Source: Arthrobacter ruber (GTDB lineage Bacteria > Actinomycetota > Actinomycetes > Actinomycetales > Micrococcaceae). Taken from it: 64,000 nucleotides of DNA. The DNA lies in the NCBI RefSeq assembly GCF_002954225.1, contig NZ_PPTH01000011.1, positions 5,934-69,933 of the forward strand, read 5' to 3'. Shown in pieces: positions 36,308 to 45,119 of this stretch. Both the position numbers and the translations under genes were made by a program. Every line of letters starts with the position of its first letter. Position 1 is the stretch's first letter. The notes under the pieces were generated by a model. The model did not search any database. It worked only from the letters and a program-made list of their open reading frames with translations, and was not told the DNA's origin.

Positions 36308-37135
36308 ATGCACTCACGCAACCGCGAAGAACTCATCGTCGACAACCTGCCACTCGTCGGGTATCTCGTCTCGAGCCTCTGCGCCCGCGCCACGCATCTC
36401 TCACGGGACGATCTCGCATCGGTGGGAGCCATCGCCCTCATCACCTCGGCGGACTCGTTCGATCCCACGCTCGGGGTGCCCTTCGGCGCCTACGCGCGCC
36501 GTCGGATCACGGGAGCGTTCGCCGACGAGATGCGGTCCAACGACTGGGCCCCGCGGTCCGTCCGACGGCGGATCGGCGACACCGTCGCGGCGCAGGACGC
36601 CCTGGCGGCCTCGCTAGGCCGGACGCCGACCGTCGAGGAGCTGGCCATGACCCTCGGCGTGAGCCGGCAGGAGGTCCACGCGGCGCTCGACGACGCCGCG
36701 CGCTCCGTGCAGACCCTCGACGAGACCGTGCTCGACATCGTTCCCGCGCTCGATCAGCTTCCCGAAGCATCCCTGCTCGCCGGCGAGCAGGTACGACACC
36801 TGCGCGCTGCTGTGACGCACCTGCCGGAGCGGATGCGCCACATCATCGAGCAGGTCTTCTTCGAGGGCAGGTCCGTCACCGAGGTCGCCGCAGAACTCGG
36901 CACCACCCACTCCGCGGTTTCGCAGCAGAAGTCCGAGGCACTGCGCCTGCTGCACGACGGACTCGCGACCCACTACTCCGATGCCTCCGCAACCCCGTCG
37001 GCGCCCGTTTCCCGGATCTCACCCAAGCGACGGGCCGAGTACCTCTCGGCCCTCGGCACCGCACTGTCTCCCCTGCGTGATGGTGCGACAGCGCTCGCAG
37101 GCGCCCGCTCCCCGGCTTTCGCCTCCGCCTCCTGA
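36308..37135 (+). CDS. Orphan sigma-70-family factor of the FliA/SigB (group 3) type
   Basis: A 275-aa RNA polymerase sigma factor. Region 2 is seen from about residue 12 (LPLVGYLVSSLCARA, then LASVGAIALITSADSFDPTLGVPFGAYARRRITGAF). Region 3 follows (ASLGRTPTVEELAMTLGVS). Region 4 has LPERMRHIIEQVFFEGRSVTEVAAELGTTHSAVSQQ with its helix-turn-helix. About 45 disordered residues end the protein. No anti-sigma, flagellar, sporulation or stress operon is adjacent, so the regulon cannot be read from context. ATG at 36308 has GGGGAG 9 bases before it. Confidence 0.88.
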   Translation: MHSRNREELIVDNLPLVGYLVSSLCARATHLSRDDLASVGAIALITSADSFDPTLGVPFGAYARRRITGAFADEMRSNDWAPRSVRRRIGDTVAAQDALAASLGRTPTVEELAMTLGVSRQEVHAALDDAARSVQTLDETVLDIVPALDQLPEASLLAGEQVRHLRAAVTHLPERMRHIIEQVFFEGRSVTEVAAELGTTHSAVSQQKSEALRLLHDGLATHYSDASATPSAPVSRISPKRRAEYLSALGTALSPLRDGATALAGARSPAFASAS

Positions 37136-37265
37136 CCTGAGCCCTCGAGGGCCGGTGTGGCCTGCCGGCATCCCCTCCGGCGTGAGCGCCTTCCGCACCG
37201 GACGCGGCAACCCGGATGTCGGCACGCCCGATCGGCGGAAGACCTTCCCGGCGGCTCTTCGGCAG

Positions 37266-37949
37266 CTATTCGGCGGATGCGTCGGTGGACGCGCCGCGCG
37301 CCCCCGGCCCCGACGCTCCCAGGGGGTTCGACGACGTCGGCCCGGTGTCCAGCGACTGACGCCGGACGGCCCTCACCCTCTGGAACACCGTGACCAGGCT
37401 CGCTGCGGCGAGGATGACAAGGACCGCCAGCAGGACACCCTCGGGCAGGCCCAGGCCCGTCAGTCCCGTGACCACGAGGACGGAGACGAGACGCTCGGCC
37501 CGCTCGGCGAGGCCGACGTTCGCCGTGAAGCCCAGCGATTCGGCCTTGGCACGCACGTAGGAAACGATCATTCCGAGCACGAGGCAGGCCAGGGCGGCGA
37601 TCGCGATGGCCGGATTCCGTCCGCCGGTGAAGAACCAGATCGCGACGCCGGCGAAGAGCGCACCGTCGGCGAAGCGGTCCAGCGTCGAGTCCAGGAAGTT
37701 GCCCCAGGGGCCGCTGTGACCCCTCGTGCGCGCCATGATGCCGTCGAGCACGTCGGAGAACACGAAGAGCGTGATGAAGACCGTGCCCCAGAACAGCTGG
37801 CCGAGCGGGTAGAAGACGAGCGCGCCGCCGGCCACGCCGACGGTGCCCACGATCGTGACGGCGTCGGGTGTCACGCCCCATCGCAGCAGCAAGCGGGCCA
37901 GTGGCGTGAACAGTCTGGTGAAGAAGCCCCGTGCGTACCTGTTGAGCAT
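37266..37949 (-). CDS. pgsA: CDP-alcohol phosphatidyltransferase (phosphatidylinositol-phosphate synthase type)
   Basis: A membrane enzyme that joins CDP-diacylglycerol to an alcohol phosphate; in this position in actinobacteria it makes phosphatidylinositol phosphate. 227 aa with about six helices. The family active site is complete: DVLDGIMARTRGHSGPWGNF followed by LDSTLDRFAD (D-x2-DG-x2-AR-x8-G-x3-D-x3-D). The last ~30 residues are a Gly/Ser tail. Its ATG shares one base with the HIT stop (TGATG). In Mycobacterium the next genes are a PIM acyltransferase and pimA; neither is here. Confidence 0.92.
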   Translation of the reverse strand: MLNRYARGFFTRLFTPLARLLLRWGVTPDAVTIVGTVGVAGGALVFYPLGQLFWGTVFITLFVFSDVLDGIMARTRGHSGPWGNFLDSTLDRFADGALFAGVAIWFFTGGRNPAIAIAALACLVLGMIVSYVRAKAESLGFTANVGLAERAERLVSVLVVTGLTGLGLPEGVLLAVLVILAAASLVTVFQRVRAVRRQSLDTGPTSSNPLGASGPGARGASTDASAE

Positions 37950-38566
37950 CAGGCCACCGATTCCGGGACGTCCCCGGCCGAGGGCCAGGCCGCCGCTACC
38001 TGCTCACGGACCTCACCGAGCGTCTGCGTGATGGCTTTGGTCTGGGCGATGATCGGCAGGAAGTTGCCGTCCCCGCCCCAGCGGGGCACCACGTGCTGGT
38101 GGAGGTGGGCGGCGATGCCGGCACCGCCCGTGACGCCCTGGTTCATGCCGAGGTTGAAGCCCGACGGATTGGACACGCGCCGCAGCACGCGCATCGCGGT
38201 CTGGGTGAGGGCCGCGACCTCGGCCGTCTCCGCCTCGTCGATATCCGTGTAGTCGGGGACGTGCCGGTAGGGGCAGACGAGGAGGTGACCGGCGTTGTAC
38301 GGGAACAGGTTGAGCAGCACGAAGGCGTACGTGCCGCGGTGGACGATCAGGGACTCCTCGTCGCTCAGCTGCGGCGCGTGGCAGAACGGGCAGGACGCCT
38401 CGGACGTCACCTGCTCCTGCCCTCCCTTGATGTACGCGAGGCGGTGGGGGGTCCACAGGCGCTGGAAGGCGTCGGGCACGCCCGCGAGCTCGAATCCGTC
38501 CGTCACCGTCGCGTCTCCCGGATATGCCGCCGTCGTGCCCTCCTCCAGGCTCCCCCCGCCTTCCAT
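37949..38566 (-). CDS. HIT-family nucleotide hydrolase/phosphorylase
   Basis: A 205-aa HIT-domain protein that acts on nucleoside di- or polyphosphates (AP4A phosphorylase-like in mycobacterial orthologues). The histidine triad is GIAAHLHQHVVPRWGGD. CPFCHAPQ, with a likely zinc-binding CxxC, and HLLVCPYRHVPDYTDI are also seen. The first ~35 residues are variable. It is locked between thrS and pgsA, sharing a single base with each neighbour (TGATG at both ends). Confidence 0.94.
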   Translation of the reverse strand: MEGGGSLEEGTTAAYPGDATVTDGFELAGVPDAFQRLWTPHRLAYIKGGQEQVTSEASCPFCHAPQLSDEESLIVHRGTYAFVLLNLFPYNAGHLLVCPYRHVPDYTDIDEAETAEVAALTQTAMRVLRRVSNPSGFNLGMNQGVTGGAGIAAHLHQHVVPRWGGDGNFLPIIAQTKAITQTLGEVREQVAAAWPSAGDVPESVA

Positions 38567-40578
38567 CAGAGTGTGGCCTCCCTGGTCCGGACCGCCTCCA
38601 CGATCCGGCGGACGGCCTCGTCCACGGGGACCTGGTTGTCCTGACTGCCGTCACGGAAGCGGAAGGAGACGGCACCGGCCTCCTGGTCCTCGCCACCGGC
38701 GATGAGGACGAACGGGACCTTCTCCTTGCTCGCCGTCCGGATCTTCTTGGGGAAGCGGTCGGACCCGGCGTCGACCTGCGCGCGGATGCCCTCGGCCTTC
38801 AGCCTGTCGACGACGTCGAACATGTAGTCGTTGAACGCCTCCGCGACGGGGATCGCGAGCACCTGCACCGGCGCGAGCCAGGCCGGGAACGCCCCGGCGT
38901 AGTGCTCGGTCAGCACGCCCATGAAACGCTCGATCGACCCGAAGAGCGCACGGTGGATCATCACAGGACGCTGGCGCGACCCGTCGGCCGCCTGGTATTC
39001 GAGCTCGAAACGCTCGGGCAGGTTGAAGTCCAGCTGGATGGTGGACATCTGCCAGGTGCGCCCGATGGCGTCACGGGCCTGCACGGAGATCTTCGGTCCG
39101 TAGAACGCGGCTCCCCCGGGATCCGGGACGAGCTCCAGGCCGGAGGCCTCGGCGACCTCGGCGAGGGTGCGCGTGGCCTCCTCCCAGATGTCGTCCGAGC
39201 CGACGGACTTCTCCGGGTTGCGGGTGGAGAGTTCCAGGTAGAAGTCCTCGAGGCCGTAGTCCTTGAGGAGCCCGAGGACGAAGTTCAGCGTCCCCGTGAG
39301 CTCGTCCTTCATCTGCTCGCGGGTGCAGTAGATGTGGGCGTCGTCCTGGGTCATCCCCCGGACGCGCGTGAGGCCATGGACCACACCGGACTTCTCGTAC
39401 CGGTACACGGACCCGAATTCGAACAGGCGCAGCGGCAGCTCGCGGTAGGAGCGCCCGCGGGACCGGAAGATCAGGTTGTGCATGGGGCAGTTCATGGGCT
39501 TGAGGTAGTAGTCCTGCCCGGGCTTGCGCACCGAGCCGTCCTCGTTGAGCTCCTCGTCGACGTGCATCGCCGGGAACATGCCGTCGCGGTACCAGTCGAG
39601 GTGGCCGGAGACCTCGTAGAGGTGCCCCTTGGTGATGTGCGGCGTGTAGACGAACTCGTAGCCGGCGTCGGTGTGGCGCTGCCGGGAGTAGTCCTCCATC
39701 GCCTTGCGGATGATCCCGCCCTTGGGATGGAACACCGGCAGGCCGGAGCCCAGCTCGTCGGGGAACGAGAACAGGTCCAGCTCCGTGCCGAGGCGGCGGT
39801 GGTCACGGCGCTCGGCCTCGGCCAGGCGCTCCTGGTACGCCTTCAGGGCGTCCTTGGTGGGCCAGGCGGTGCCATAGATGCGCTGCAGCTGCTTGTTCTT
39901 CTCGCTGCCGCGCCAGTAGGCCGCCGCTGAGCGCGTCAGCGCGTAGGCGTTGGAGATGAGCTTGGTGTTCGGCAGGTGCGGACCACGGCAGAGGTCCTTC
40001 CACACGACGTCGCCTGACTTCCGGTCCACGTTGTCGTAGATGGTCAGCTCGCCGGCGCCGACCTCCACGGACGCACCGTCGTCGTCCGTCGCCCCGCCCT
40101 TGAGGCCGATCAGCTCGAGCTTGTACGGCTCGTCCTGCATCGCCTCGCGCGCCTCGTCCTCGGAGACGACGCGGCGTACGAAGCGCTGGTTGGCGTTGAC
40201 GATCTTCAGCATCATCTTCTCGAGCTGCTTGAGCTCGTCCGGCGTGAAGGGCTCCTCGACGTCGAAGTCGAAGTAGAAACCGTCGGTGATGTACGGGCCG
40301 ATACCGAGCTTCGCGCCCGGGCGCAGCTGCTGCACGGCCTGCGCCATGACGTGCGCGGCGGAATGGCGCAGCACCTCGAGACCTGCAGGATCCTCCAGCG
40401 TGACGCCCTCCACGGACGCGCCGTCGGGCAGTTGCTGGTCGAGGTCCTTCAACTCGCCGTCCACGCGCATGACGACGACGTCGCGCCGCTCGCCGAACAG
40501 CTCCGTGCCGGTGGTGCCCGTGCTCGCCTGCTTCTCTTCGCCGTCGACGATGAGTTTGATGGGCTGCGGCGCTGACAC
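38566..40578 (-). CDS. thrS: Threonyl-tRNA synthetase
   Basis: Charges tRNA-Thr and edits mischarged serine. 670 aa. An N-terminal TGS domain (about 1-65) is followed by the editing domain with its zinc-like histidines ([14 protein letters not shown]) and GPHLPNTK. The class II core carries [21 protein letters not shown] and [14 protein letters not shown], and the anticodon-binding domain follows. GTG at 40578 has GGAG 9 bases upstream and gives the usual start ([17 protein letters not shown]). The upstream extension is rejected. Its stop overlaps the HIT start by one base. Confidence 0.97.
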   Translation of the reverse strand: MSAPQPIKLIVDGEEKQASTGTTGTELFGERRDVVVMRVDGELKDLDQQLPDGASVEGVTLEDPAGLEVLRHSAAHVMAQAVQQLRPGAKLGIGPYITDGFYFDFDVEEPFTPDELKQLEKMMLKIVNANQRFVRRVVSEDEAREAMQDEPYKLELIGLKGGATDDDGASVEVGAGELTIYDNVDRKSGDVVWKDLCRGPHLPNTKLISNAYALTRSAAAYWRGSEKNKQLQRIYGTAWPTKDALKAYQERLAEAERRDHRRLGTELDLFSFPDELGSGLPVFHPKGGIIRKAMEDYSRQRHTDAGYEFVYTPHITKGHLYEVSGHLDWYRDGMFPAMHVDEELNEDGSVRKPGQDYYLKPMNCPMHNLIFRSRGRSYRELPLRLFEFGSVYRYEKSGVVHGLTRVRGMTQDDAHIYCTREQMKDELTGTLNFVLGLLKDYGLEDFYLELSTRNPEKSVGSDDIWEEATRTLAEVAEASGLELVPDPGGAAFYGPKISVQARDAIGRTWQMSTIQLDFNLPERFELEYQAADGSRQRPVMIHRALFGSIERFMGVLTEHYAGAFPAWLAPVQVLAIPVAEAFNDYMFDVVDRLKAEGIRAQVDAGSDRFPKKIRTASKEKVPFVLIAGGEDQEAGAVSFRFRDGSQDNQVPVDEAVRRIVEAVRTREATL

Positions 40579-40869
40579 GGGGAGTCTCCTTGATGCTGGG
40601 AAATAGATGCCCGAACGGGCGCGGCGGGCGCCGGTGAGGGCCGGGACCGCCGTGCTGATCGTATCGGGTGGTCGAAGAGCCGACCAACAAGCACGCCGCT
40701 GAGGACGCCGTCGGTATGACGCCGGACGGGCAGCGCGGGCGTGGCGTGACGGGATGCAGCGCGAGGAATGGCGCGACGCCGATCCGCGTTGACGAGGATG
40801 CGGGCGCATCGAGCGCCCCGCCTACCGACACAGGGCGCAGCAGACCCGCGCCCGGACCGAAGGAGCACC

Positions 40870-41127
40870 GTGGAGTACACGCCAGAAGCCGGATCCATCA
40901 CCATGTTCTCCACCTCGTGGTGCGGATACTGCCGTCGCCTGAAGTCCCAGCTCGACGCCCAGGGCATCGGCTACAACGAGGTGAACATCGAGGAGGTCGA
41001 GGGGACGGCCGAACTCGTGGCCTCCCTCAACGGCGGCAACCAGACGGTGCCCACCGTGATCTTCCCGGACGGCACCACGGCGACCAACCCCTCCCTCGCG
41101 GACGTGAGGACCAGGCTCGCCGCCTAG
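40870..41127 (+). CDS. Mycoredoxin / glutaredoxin-family protein
   Basis: An 85-aa thioredoxin-fold protein that reduces mixed disulfides with mycothiol. The redox motif is [14 protein letters not shown] (CGYC), as in mycoredoxin-1, and the cis-proline loop is [14 protein letters not shown] at 40870 follows AAGGAG by 6 bases; upstream codons in the frame are Arg-rich noise. It is divergent from thrS across about 290 bases with no gene, and sits just before the mycothiol-linked dehydrogenase. Confidence 0.93.
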   Translation: MEYTPEAGSITMFSTSWCGYCRRLKSQLDAQGIGYNEVNIEEVEGTAELVASLNGGNQTVPTVIFPDGTTATNPSLADVRTRLAA

Positions 41128-41251
41128 CACCCACCCGCCCAGCACCCACCCCGCGCGAACACCTTCCCCGCACCCGGCGCGTCCCCCATATGCTGGAAGC
41201 GGTGTGCCCCTGAGCTGGGGCCACCGCTCCCAGCGGAAGGACAGCGAGAAC

Positions 41252-42337
41252 ATGGTGCACAGAGTTCAGGGCGTCGTGGTGCGGGCGAAGGATGCCCCCG
41301 CCGCCATCGAGACCATCCTGGTGCCGGATCCGGGACCCGGGGAGGCGCTGGTCGACATCCTCACCTGCGGCGTCTGCCACACCGACCTGCACTACAAGCA
41401 GGGCGGCATCAATGACGAGTTCCCGTTCCTCCTCGGTCACGAGGCCACCGGCGTGGTCAGCGCGGTGGGCGATGACGTCACCACCGTCGCACCGGGTGAC
41501 CGCGTGATCCTCAACTGGCGGGCCGTCTGCGGCGAGTGCCGCGCGTGCCGCCGCGGCGAGCCCCAGTACTGCTTCGACACTCACAACGCCACCCAGAAGA
41601 TGACGCTCGAGGACGGCACCGTCCTGTCCCCCGCGCTCGGCATCGGTGCCTTCGCCGAGAAGACCCTCGTGGCTGCCGGGCAGTGCACGAAGGTGGATCC
41701 CGCAGCGGACGCAGCGGCCGTAGGCCTGCTCGGCTGCGGCGTCATGGCCGGTATCGGTGCAGCCATCAACACGGGCAACGTCTCCCGGGGCGACTCGGTG
41801 GCCGTGATCGGGTGCGGCGGTGTCGGGATCGCCGCCGTCGCCGGTGCGAAGCTCGCCGGAGCCACCACGATCATCGCGGTCGACATCGACGACCGGAAGC
41901 TCGAGCTCGCGAAGGGCCTCGGCGCCACCCATGTCCTCAACTCGAAGGAGGAGGACCCGGTGGAGGCCGTTCGCGCCCTGACCGGCGGCAACGGCGCCGA
42001 CGTGGTGATCGACGCCGTCGGCCGCCCCGAGACCTACAAGCAGGCCTTCTACGCACGCGACCTCGCCGGGACCGTGGTGCTCGTCGGTGTCCCCACGCCG
42101 GACATGACCATCGAGCTGCCGCTGCTCGACGTCTTCGGGCGCGGCGGCTCGCTGAAGTCCTCCTGGTACGGCGACTGCCTGCCCAGCCGCGACTTCCCCA
42201 TGCTCGTGAGCCACTACCTGCAGGGCAACCTCGACCTCGACGCCTTCGTCACCGAGCGGATCCGGCTCGACCAGGTCGAGGAGGCCTTCGAGAAGATGCA
42301 CGGCGGAGCCGTCCTCCGCTCGGTGGTGGAGCTCTGA
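41252..42337 (+). CDS. S-(hydroxymethyl)mycothiol dehydrogenase (zinc alcohol dehydrogenase family)
   Basis: Oxidises the formaldehyde-mycothiol adduct with NAD, the actinobacterial formaldehyde and S-nitrosomycothiol detoxification step. 361 aa. The catalytic zinc ligands start at [11 protein letters not shown] and GHEATGVV. The structural zinc lobe is [15 protein letters not shown], and the NAD-binding motif is [28 protein letters not shown] fits the mycothiol-dependent subfamily. ATG at 41252 is chosen with GGAAGGA upstream. It is coupled to the metallo-beta-lactamase gene by TGATG, a known pairing. Confidence 0.92.
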   Translation: MVHRVQGVVVRAKDAPAAIETILVPDPGPGEALVDILTCGVCHTDLHYKQGGINDEFPFLLGHEATGVVSAVGDDVTTVAPGDRVILNWRAVCGECRACRRGEPQYCFDTHNATQKMTLEDGTVLSPALGIGAFAEKTLVAAGQCTKVDPAADAAAVGLLGCGVMAGIGAAINTGNVSRGDSVAVIGCGGVGIAAVAGAKLAGATTIIAVDIDDRKLELAKGLGATHVLNSKEEDPVEAVRALTGGNGADVVIDAVGRPETYKQAFYARDLAGTVVLVGVPTPDMTIELPLLDVFGRGGSLKSSWYGDCLPSRDFPMLVSHYLQGNLDLDAFVTERIRLDQVEEAFEKMHGGAVLRSVVEL

Positions 42338-42966
42338 TGGTGGCGCGCGTGGAGCACCTCGTCACCTCCGGCACCTTCTCCCTCGACGGCGGCACCTGGG
42401 ACGTGGACAACAACGTGTGGATCGTGGGCGACGACGACGAGTGCGTGGTCATCGACGCCCCGCACGACGCCGGCGCCATCCTCGAGCAGATCAACGGACG
42501 CACCGTCCGCGCGATCCTCCTGACGCACGCGCACGACGACCACATCCGGGCCGTCGGAGACCTCTTCGACGCCGTCCACGCGCCGATCCACCTGCACGAC
42601 GGCGACCGCGAACTCTGGGACATGGTCTTCCCCGCGCTGAGCCCGGACCAGTCGATCAGCGACGGCGACACGATCGACGTCGCCGGCGTGACGATCACGG
42701 CCCTGCACACCCCAGGCCATTCCCCCGGCTCGGTCTGCTACTACCTCGAGGAGGCCGGCACGGTCTTCACCGGCGACACGCTCTTTCAGGGCGGCCCGGG
42801 AGCGACGGGGCGCTCCTACAGCGACTTCCCGACGATCATCGAGTCCATCCGCACGCGTCTGCTGACCCTGCCTCCGGAGACCATCGCCCGCACCGGCCAT
42901 GGCGACAGCACCACGATCGGAGACGAGGCTCCGCACCTCGAGGAATGGATCCAGCGCGGGCACTGA
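42337..42966 (+). CDS. Metallo-beta-lactamase-fold hydrolase
   Basis: A 209-aa glyoxalase II-like hydrolase. The metal-binding motifs are THAHDDHIRAVGD, HTPGHSPGSVCYY, VFTGDTLFQGG and a final GHGDSTTIGDE. Its one-base overlap with the mycothiol-dependent dehydrogenase suggests it hydrolyses the thioester product (S-formylmycothiol); that role is inferred from position. It converges on the lipoate-ligase-like gene. Confidence 0.9.
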   Translation: MVARVEHLVTSGTFSLDGGTWDVDNNVWIVGDDDECVVIDAPHDAGAILEQINGRTVRAILLTHAHDDHIRAVGDLFDAVHAPIHLHDGDRELWDMVFPALSPDQSISDGDTIDVAGVTITALHTPGHSPGSVCYYLEEAGTVFTGDTLFQGGPGATGRSYSDFPTIIESIRTRLLTLPPETIARTGHGDSTTIGDEAPHLEEWIQRGH

Positions 42967-42993
42967 CGCCGGCAGGCGGAGGAGGTAGCAGGG

Positions 42994-43041
42994 CCGGGCG
43001 CTTCGGGGCCGCGCGCAGGTGTGCGGCCCTGAAGCACCCGG
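42994..43041. terminator. Bidirectional terminator after the mycothiol module
   Basis: Arms of 19 bases (42994-43012 and 43023-43041) pair with two imperfect positions around a 10-base loop. It lies between the convergent stops at 42966 and 43075. Confidence 0.65.
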
Positions 43042-43074
43042 CGGACGCGCAGCCCGGCGACGCCGTCGACGTCC

Positions 43075-43815
43075 TCACACCGGACGCGGCGCATCCTGCA
43101 CGTCGAGGTGGACGACGTCGGCGTAGGCGGCCAGCAGCGCGGTCTCGACGTCGTCGACCGTGACCCCGGGTGCCAGGTCCTGGGCCGCTCCGGCCGTGGC
43201 GGGCCGCCACACGAGGCCCAGGGCCGCGTAGACGTCGGTGAGCACGGCTCGCAGGGGCTCCGCGTCCTCCACGACGATCACGGACGAGAACAGCCACGCC
43301 CCGGCGACGACGCGCTGGGCGGTCCCGACGAGCTTGACTTCCGGCACACCGGCGCGCCGGCCGTGCACCGTGAACTCGCCGGGGCAGTACTCCCCCGCCA
43401 CCTCGCCCACGTGCGCATCCAGACCCACGTCGGTGAGCACCCGCGCGAAGAAGTCGCCGAACGCGCCGAAGCGGGCACGCGTGCCCACGACGGCGTCGGC
43501 GGCCGGTTCGACATGGTCGACGATCAGGCACCCCCGGTGATACGCGGCGGCGCGGCCACCGGCCCGGCGGACGAGGGGCGCGAATCCGTGCGCGGACGAG
43601 GCGTCGGCGGCGTCGGGGAAGCCGGGCAGCCGGGCATCCCGCTGCCCGAAGGCGACGGTGGGGCTCGGCCGATAGAGGCGCACCGTAGCGGGACGGGTGC
43701 CGGCACCGACCTCGCGTAGGAACTCGATGCCCCGGTCGAGATCGTGGGCCGCGTCATCCGTCGCAGGGTCGACGACAAGTGCCAGCCCGGCTGCGCCCGT
43801 CCACGGAGTGCTCAT
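43075..43815 (-). CDS. Lipoate-protein ligase A-family protein
   Basis: A 246-aa protein of the biotin/lipoate ligase fold. FGQRDARLPGF, LVRRAGGRAAAYHRGCLIVDHV (the R-R-x-G-G-x-A/G lipoate loop) and EVKLVGTAQRVVAGAWLFSSVIVVED are seen, in the order expected for LplA-like transferases. The lysine in EVKLVGTAQR matches the catalytic Lys. The ATG at 43815 has TACGAT 6 bases upstream, suggesting a leaderless message. The open frame runs further upstream into an esterase remnant that is not part of this protein. Confidence 0.85.
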   Translation of the reverse strand: MSTPWTGAAGLALVVDPATDDAAHDLDRGIEFLREVGAGTRPATVRLYRPSPTVAFGQRDARLPGFPDAADASSAHGFAPLVRRAGGRAAAYHRGCLIVDHVEPAADAVVGTRARFGAFGDFFARVLTDVGLDAHVGEVAGEYCPGEFTVHGRRAGVPEVKLVGTAQRVVAGAWLFSSVIVVEDAEPLRAVLTDVYAALGLVWRPATAGAAQDLAPGVTVDDVETALLAAYADVVHLDVQDAPRPV

Positions 43816-43821
43816 CCCTCC

Positions 43822-43827
43822 ATCGTA
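43822..43827 (-). promoter_or_regulatory. -10-like element for leaderless lipoate-ligase-like gene
   Basis: On the minus strand TACGAT is followed by six bases and the ATG at 43815. A GGAGGG abuts the ATG with no spacing, too close to work as a ribosome binding site. Confidence 0.4.
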
Positions 43828-43890
43828 GGCAGTGGTGAGAACCCAAGGCGCCGCGGCGCGGCCCGGTACGGCGGACGGAGGACAGCGCCC

Positions 43891-43977
43891 GAGGGCGGGG
43901 ACCACGCGCCTGCTCGTGGCGTGGACGGGCAGCACGGCGTCCTGCGTGCCGTGCGCGATGAACACCGCCGGCTGCCG
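43891..43977 (-). pseudogene. C-terminal remnant of an alpha/beta-hydrolase (phospholipase/carboxylesterase family)
   Basis: Directly after the aldo/keto reductase stop codon and in the same frame, about 29 codons read QPAVFIAHGTQDAVLPVH and then ATSRRVVPAL. This is the strand and helix around the catalytic Asp of esterase/phospholipase proteins (HG.QD..LP....R...). The upstream nucleophile region, the downstream catalytic His and any start codon are missing. It looks like the scar of a deletion that fused the end of the reductase region to the end of a former esterase gene. Confidence 0.6.
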
Positions 43978-45009
43978 CTAGCGTCCGCCGTCGATCCGTC
44001 GGCTGCGTTGCTCGATGCCGGGCGTGCCGTAGGGGTAGTCGCCGAAGGTAGGGGTGCTGACCTCGTCGAGACGGCCGAGCTCCTCCGGTGTCAGCTCCAG
44101 TCCCGCCGATGCGAGGTTGTCGGCGAGCTGGTCCTGTGTCCGCGCGCCGAGGATCACGGACGTGACGGCGGGTTGCGCCGCGACCCAGGCCAGGGCCACA
44201 TGTGAGGCGCTCGCTCCGCGCTCGTCGGCGATGCCTGTCACGGTGTCGATGATCCGCCAGGTCCGCTCCTGCGCATTGCGCTTCTCCCAGGCCTCCATGC
44301 CGCGCTTCGGGTTCTCGCCGAGGCGCGTGGCGCCGGTCGGTTCGGTGTCCCGGGTGTACTTGCCGGTCAGCCAGCCGCCGCCCAGCGGGGACCACGGGAG
44401 CATGCCCATGCCGGCGTCGAGCACCGCCGGGACGATCTCCGCCTCGATCTCCCGCACGAGCAGGGAGTACTGCGGCTGCAGCGTCACCGGCAGCGAGTAG
44501 CCGCGCTGGCGGGCGATCTGGTACGCCTTCGTGAGCTGCCAGCCCGTGTAGTTGGAGAACCCGTAGTAGCCGATCTTGCCCTGGACCACGGCTTCGTCCA
44601 GGAAGCCGAGCGTCTCCTCGAGCGGCGTCAGCGGATCCCACGCGTGCACCTGGTACAGGTCCACGTGGTCGACGCCGAGCCGCGTCAGCGATGCCTCGAG
44701 CGCCCGCCGGAGGTGGCGGCGGGACAGACCCAGATCGTTGACGTCGTCGCCCATCGGGAACCGGCCCTTGGTCGCCAGGACCATCCGGTCCCGCTCCGCC
44801 GGGTTCTTCGCCAGCCACCGGCCGATGATCTGCTCGGAGGTGCCGGCGGTGTACACGTCCGCGGTGTCGATCAGATTGCCGCCGGCCGCTGCATAGTCGG
44901 AGAGGATGGCGTGCGACGCCGCCTCGTCGGACTCCGCGCCGAACGTCATGGTGCCGAGGGCGAGGTGTGACACCGAGGTGCCGCTGTTGCCGAGTTTCCG
45001 GTAGTCCAT
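43978..45009 (-). CDS. Aldo/keto reductase
   Basis: A 343-aa NADPH-dependent carbonyl reductase. The tetrad is visible: Asp and Tyr in LIDTADVYTAGTSE, Lys in VLATKGRFP and His in YQVHAWDPLTP. YYGFSNYTGWQL and the cofactor segment SVILGARTQDQLADNL are family features. AAGGAG lies 6 bases before the ATG at 45009. The native substrate is not evident. It lies after DUF427 and a terminator, so it is its own unit, and its stop abuts an esterase remnant. Confidence 0.93.
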   Translation of the reverse strand: MDYRKLGNSGTSVSHLALGTMTFGAESDEAASHAILSDYAAAGGNLIDTADVYTAGTSEQIIGRWLAKNPAERDRMVLATKGRFPMGDDVNDLGLSRRHLRRALEASLTRLGVDHVDLYQVHAWDPLTPLEETLGFLDEAVVQGKIGYYGFSNYTGWQLTKAYQIARQRGYSLPVTLQPQYSLLVREIEAEIVPAVLDAGMGMLPWSPLGGGWLTGKYTRDTEPTGATRLGENPKRGMEAWEKRNAQERTWRIIDTVTGIADERGASASHVALAWVAAQPAVTSVILGARTQDQLADNLASAGLELTPEELGRLDEVSTPTFGDYPYGTPGIEQRSRRIDGGR

Positions 45010-45079
45010 CGGGTACTCCTTCGTTCGGGCGCCGTGCGACGCCGTCGTCGGTGGATGGTGCTCGTGCCGGCGGCACGGA

Positions 45080-45109
45080 GAGGGGCGCCGTCGAAGGACG
45101 GCGCCCCTC
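45080..45109 (-). terminator. Perfect 13-base-pair terminator after the DUF427 gene
   Basis: Arms at 45080-45092 and 45097-45109 are fully complementary around a GAAG tetraloop, 10 bases past the DUF427 stop. Confidence 0.85.
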
Positions 45110-45119
45110 GACGCAGCGA

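Noticed and set aside
37142-37153. 12-base palindrome GCCCTCGAGGGC between the sigma-factor and pgsA genes as terminator
   Set aside because: It has no loop bases and is short. It could help end either transcript but is not convincing.
40579-40809. N-terminal extension of ThrS
   Set aside because: It is Arg/Pro-rich, and the GTG at 40578 has a ribosome binding site and begins the TGS domain.
43816-43965. Reading the lipoate-ligase-like gene as a 296-aa protein with an esterase-like N-terminus
   Set aside because: The N-terminal part is an esterase C-terminal fragment lacking a start; the ligase has its own ATG with a -10-like element.
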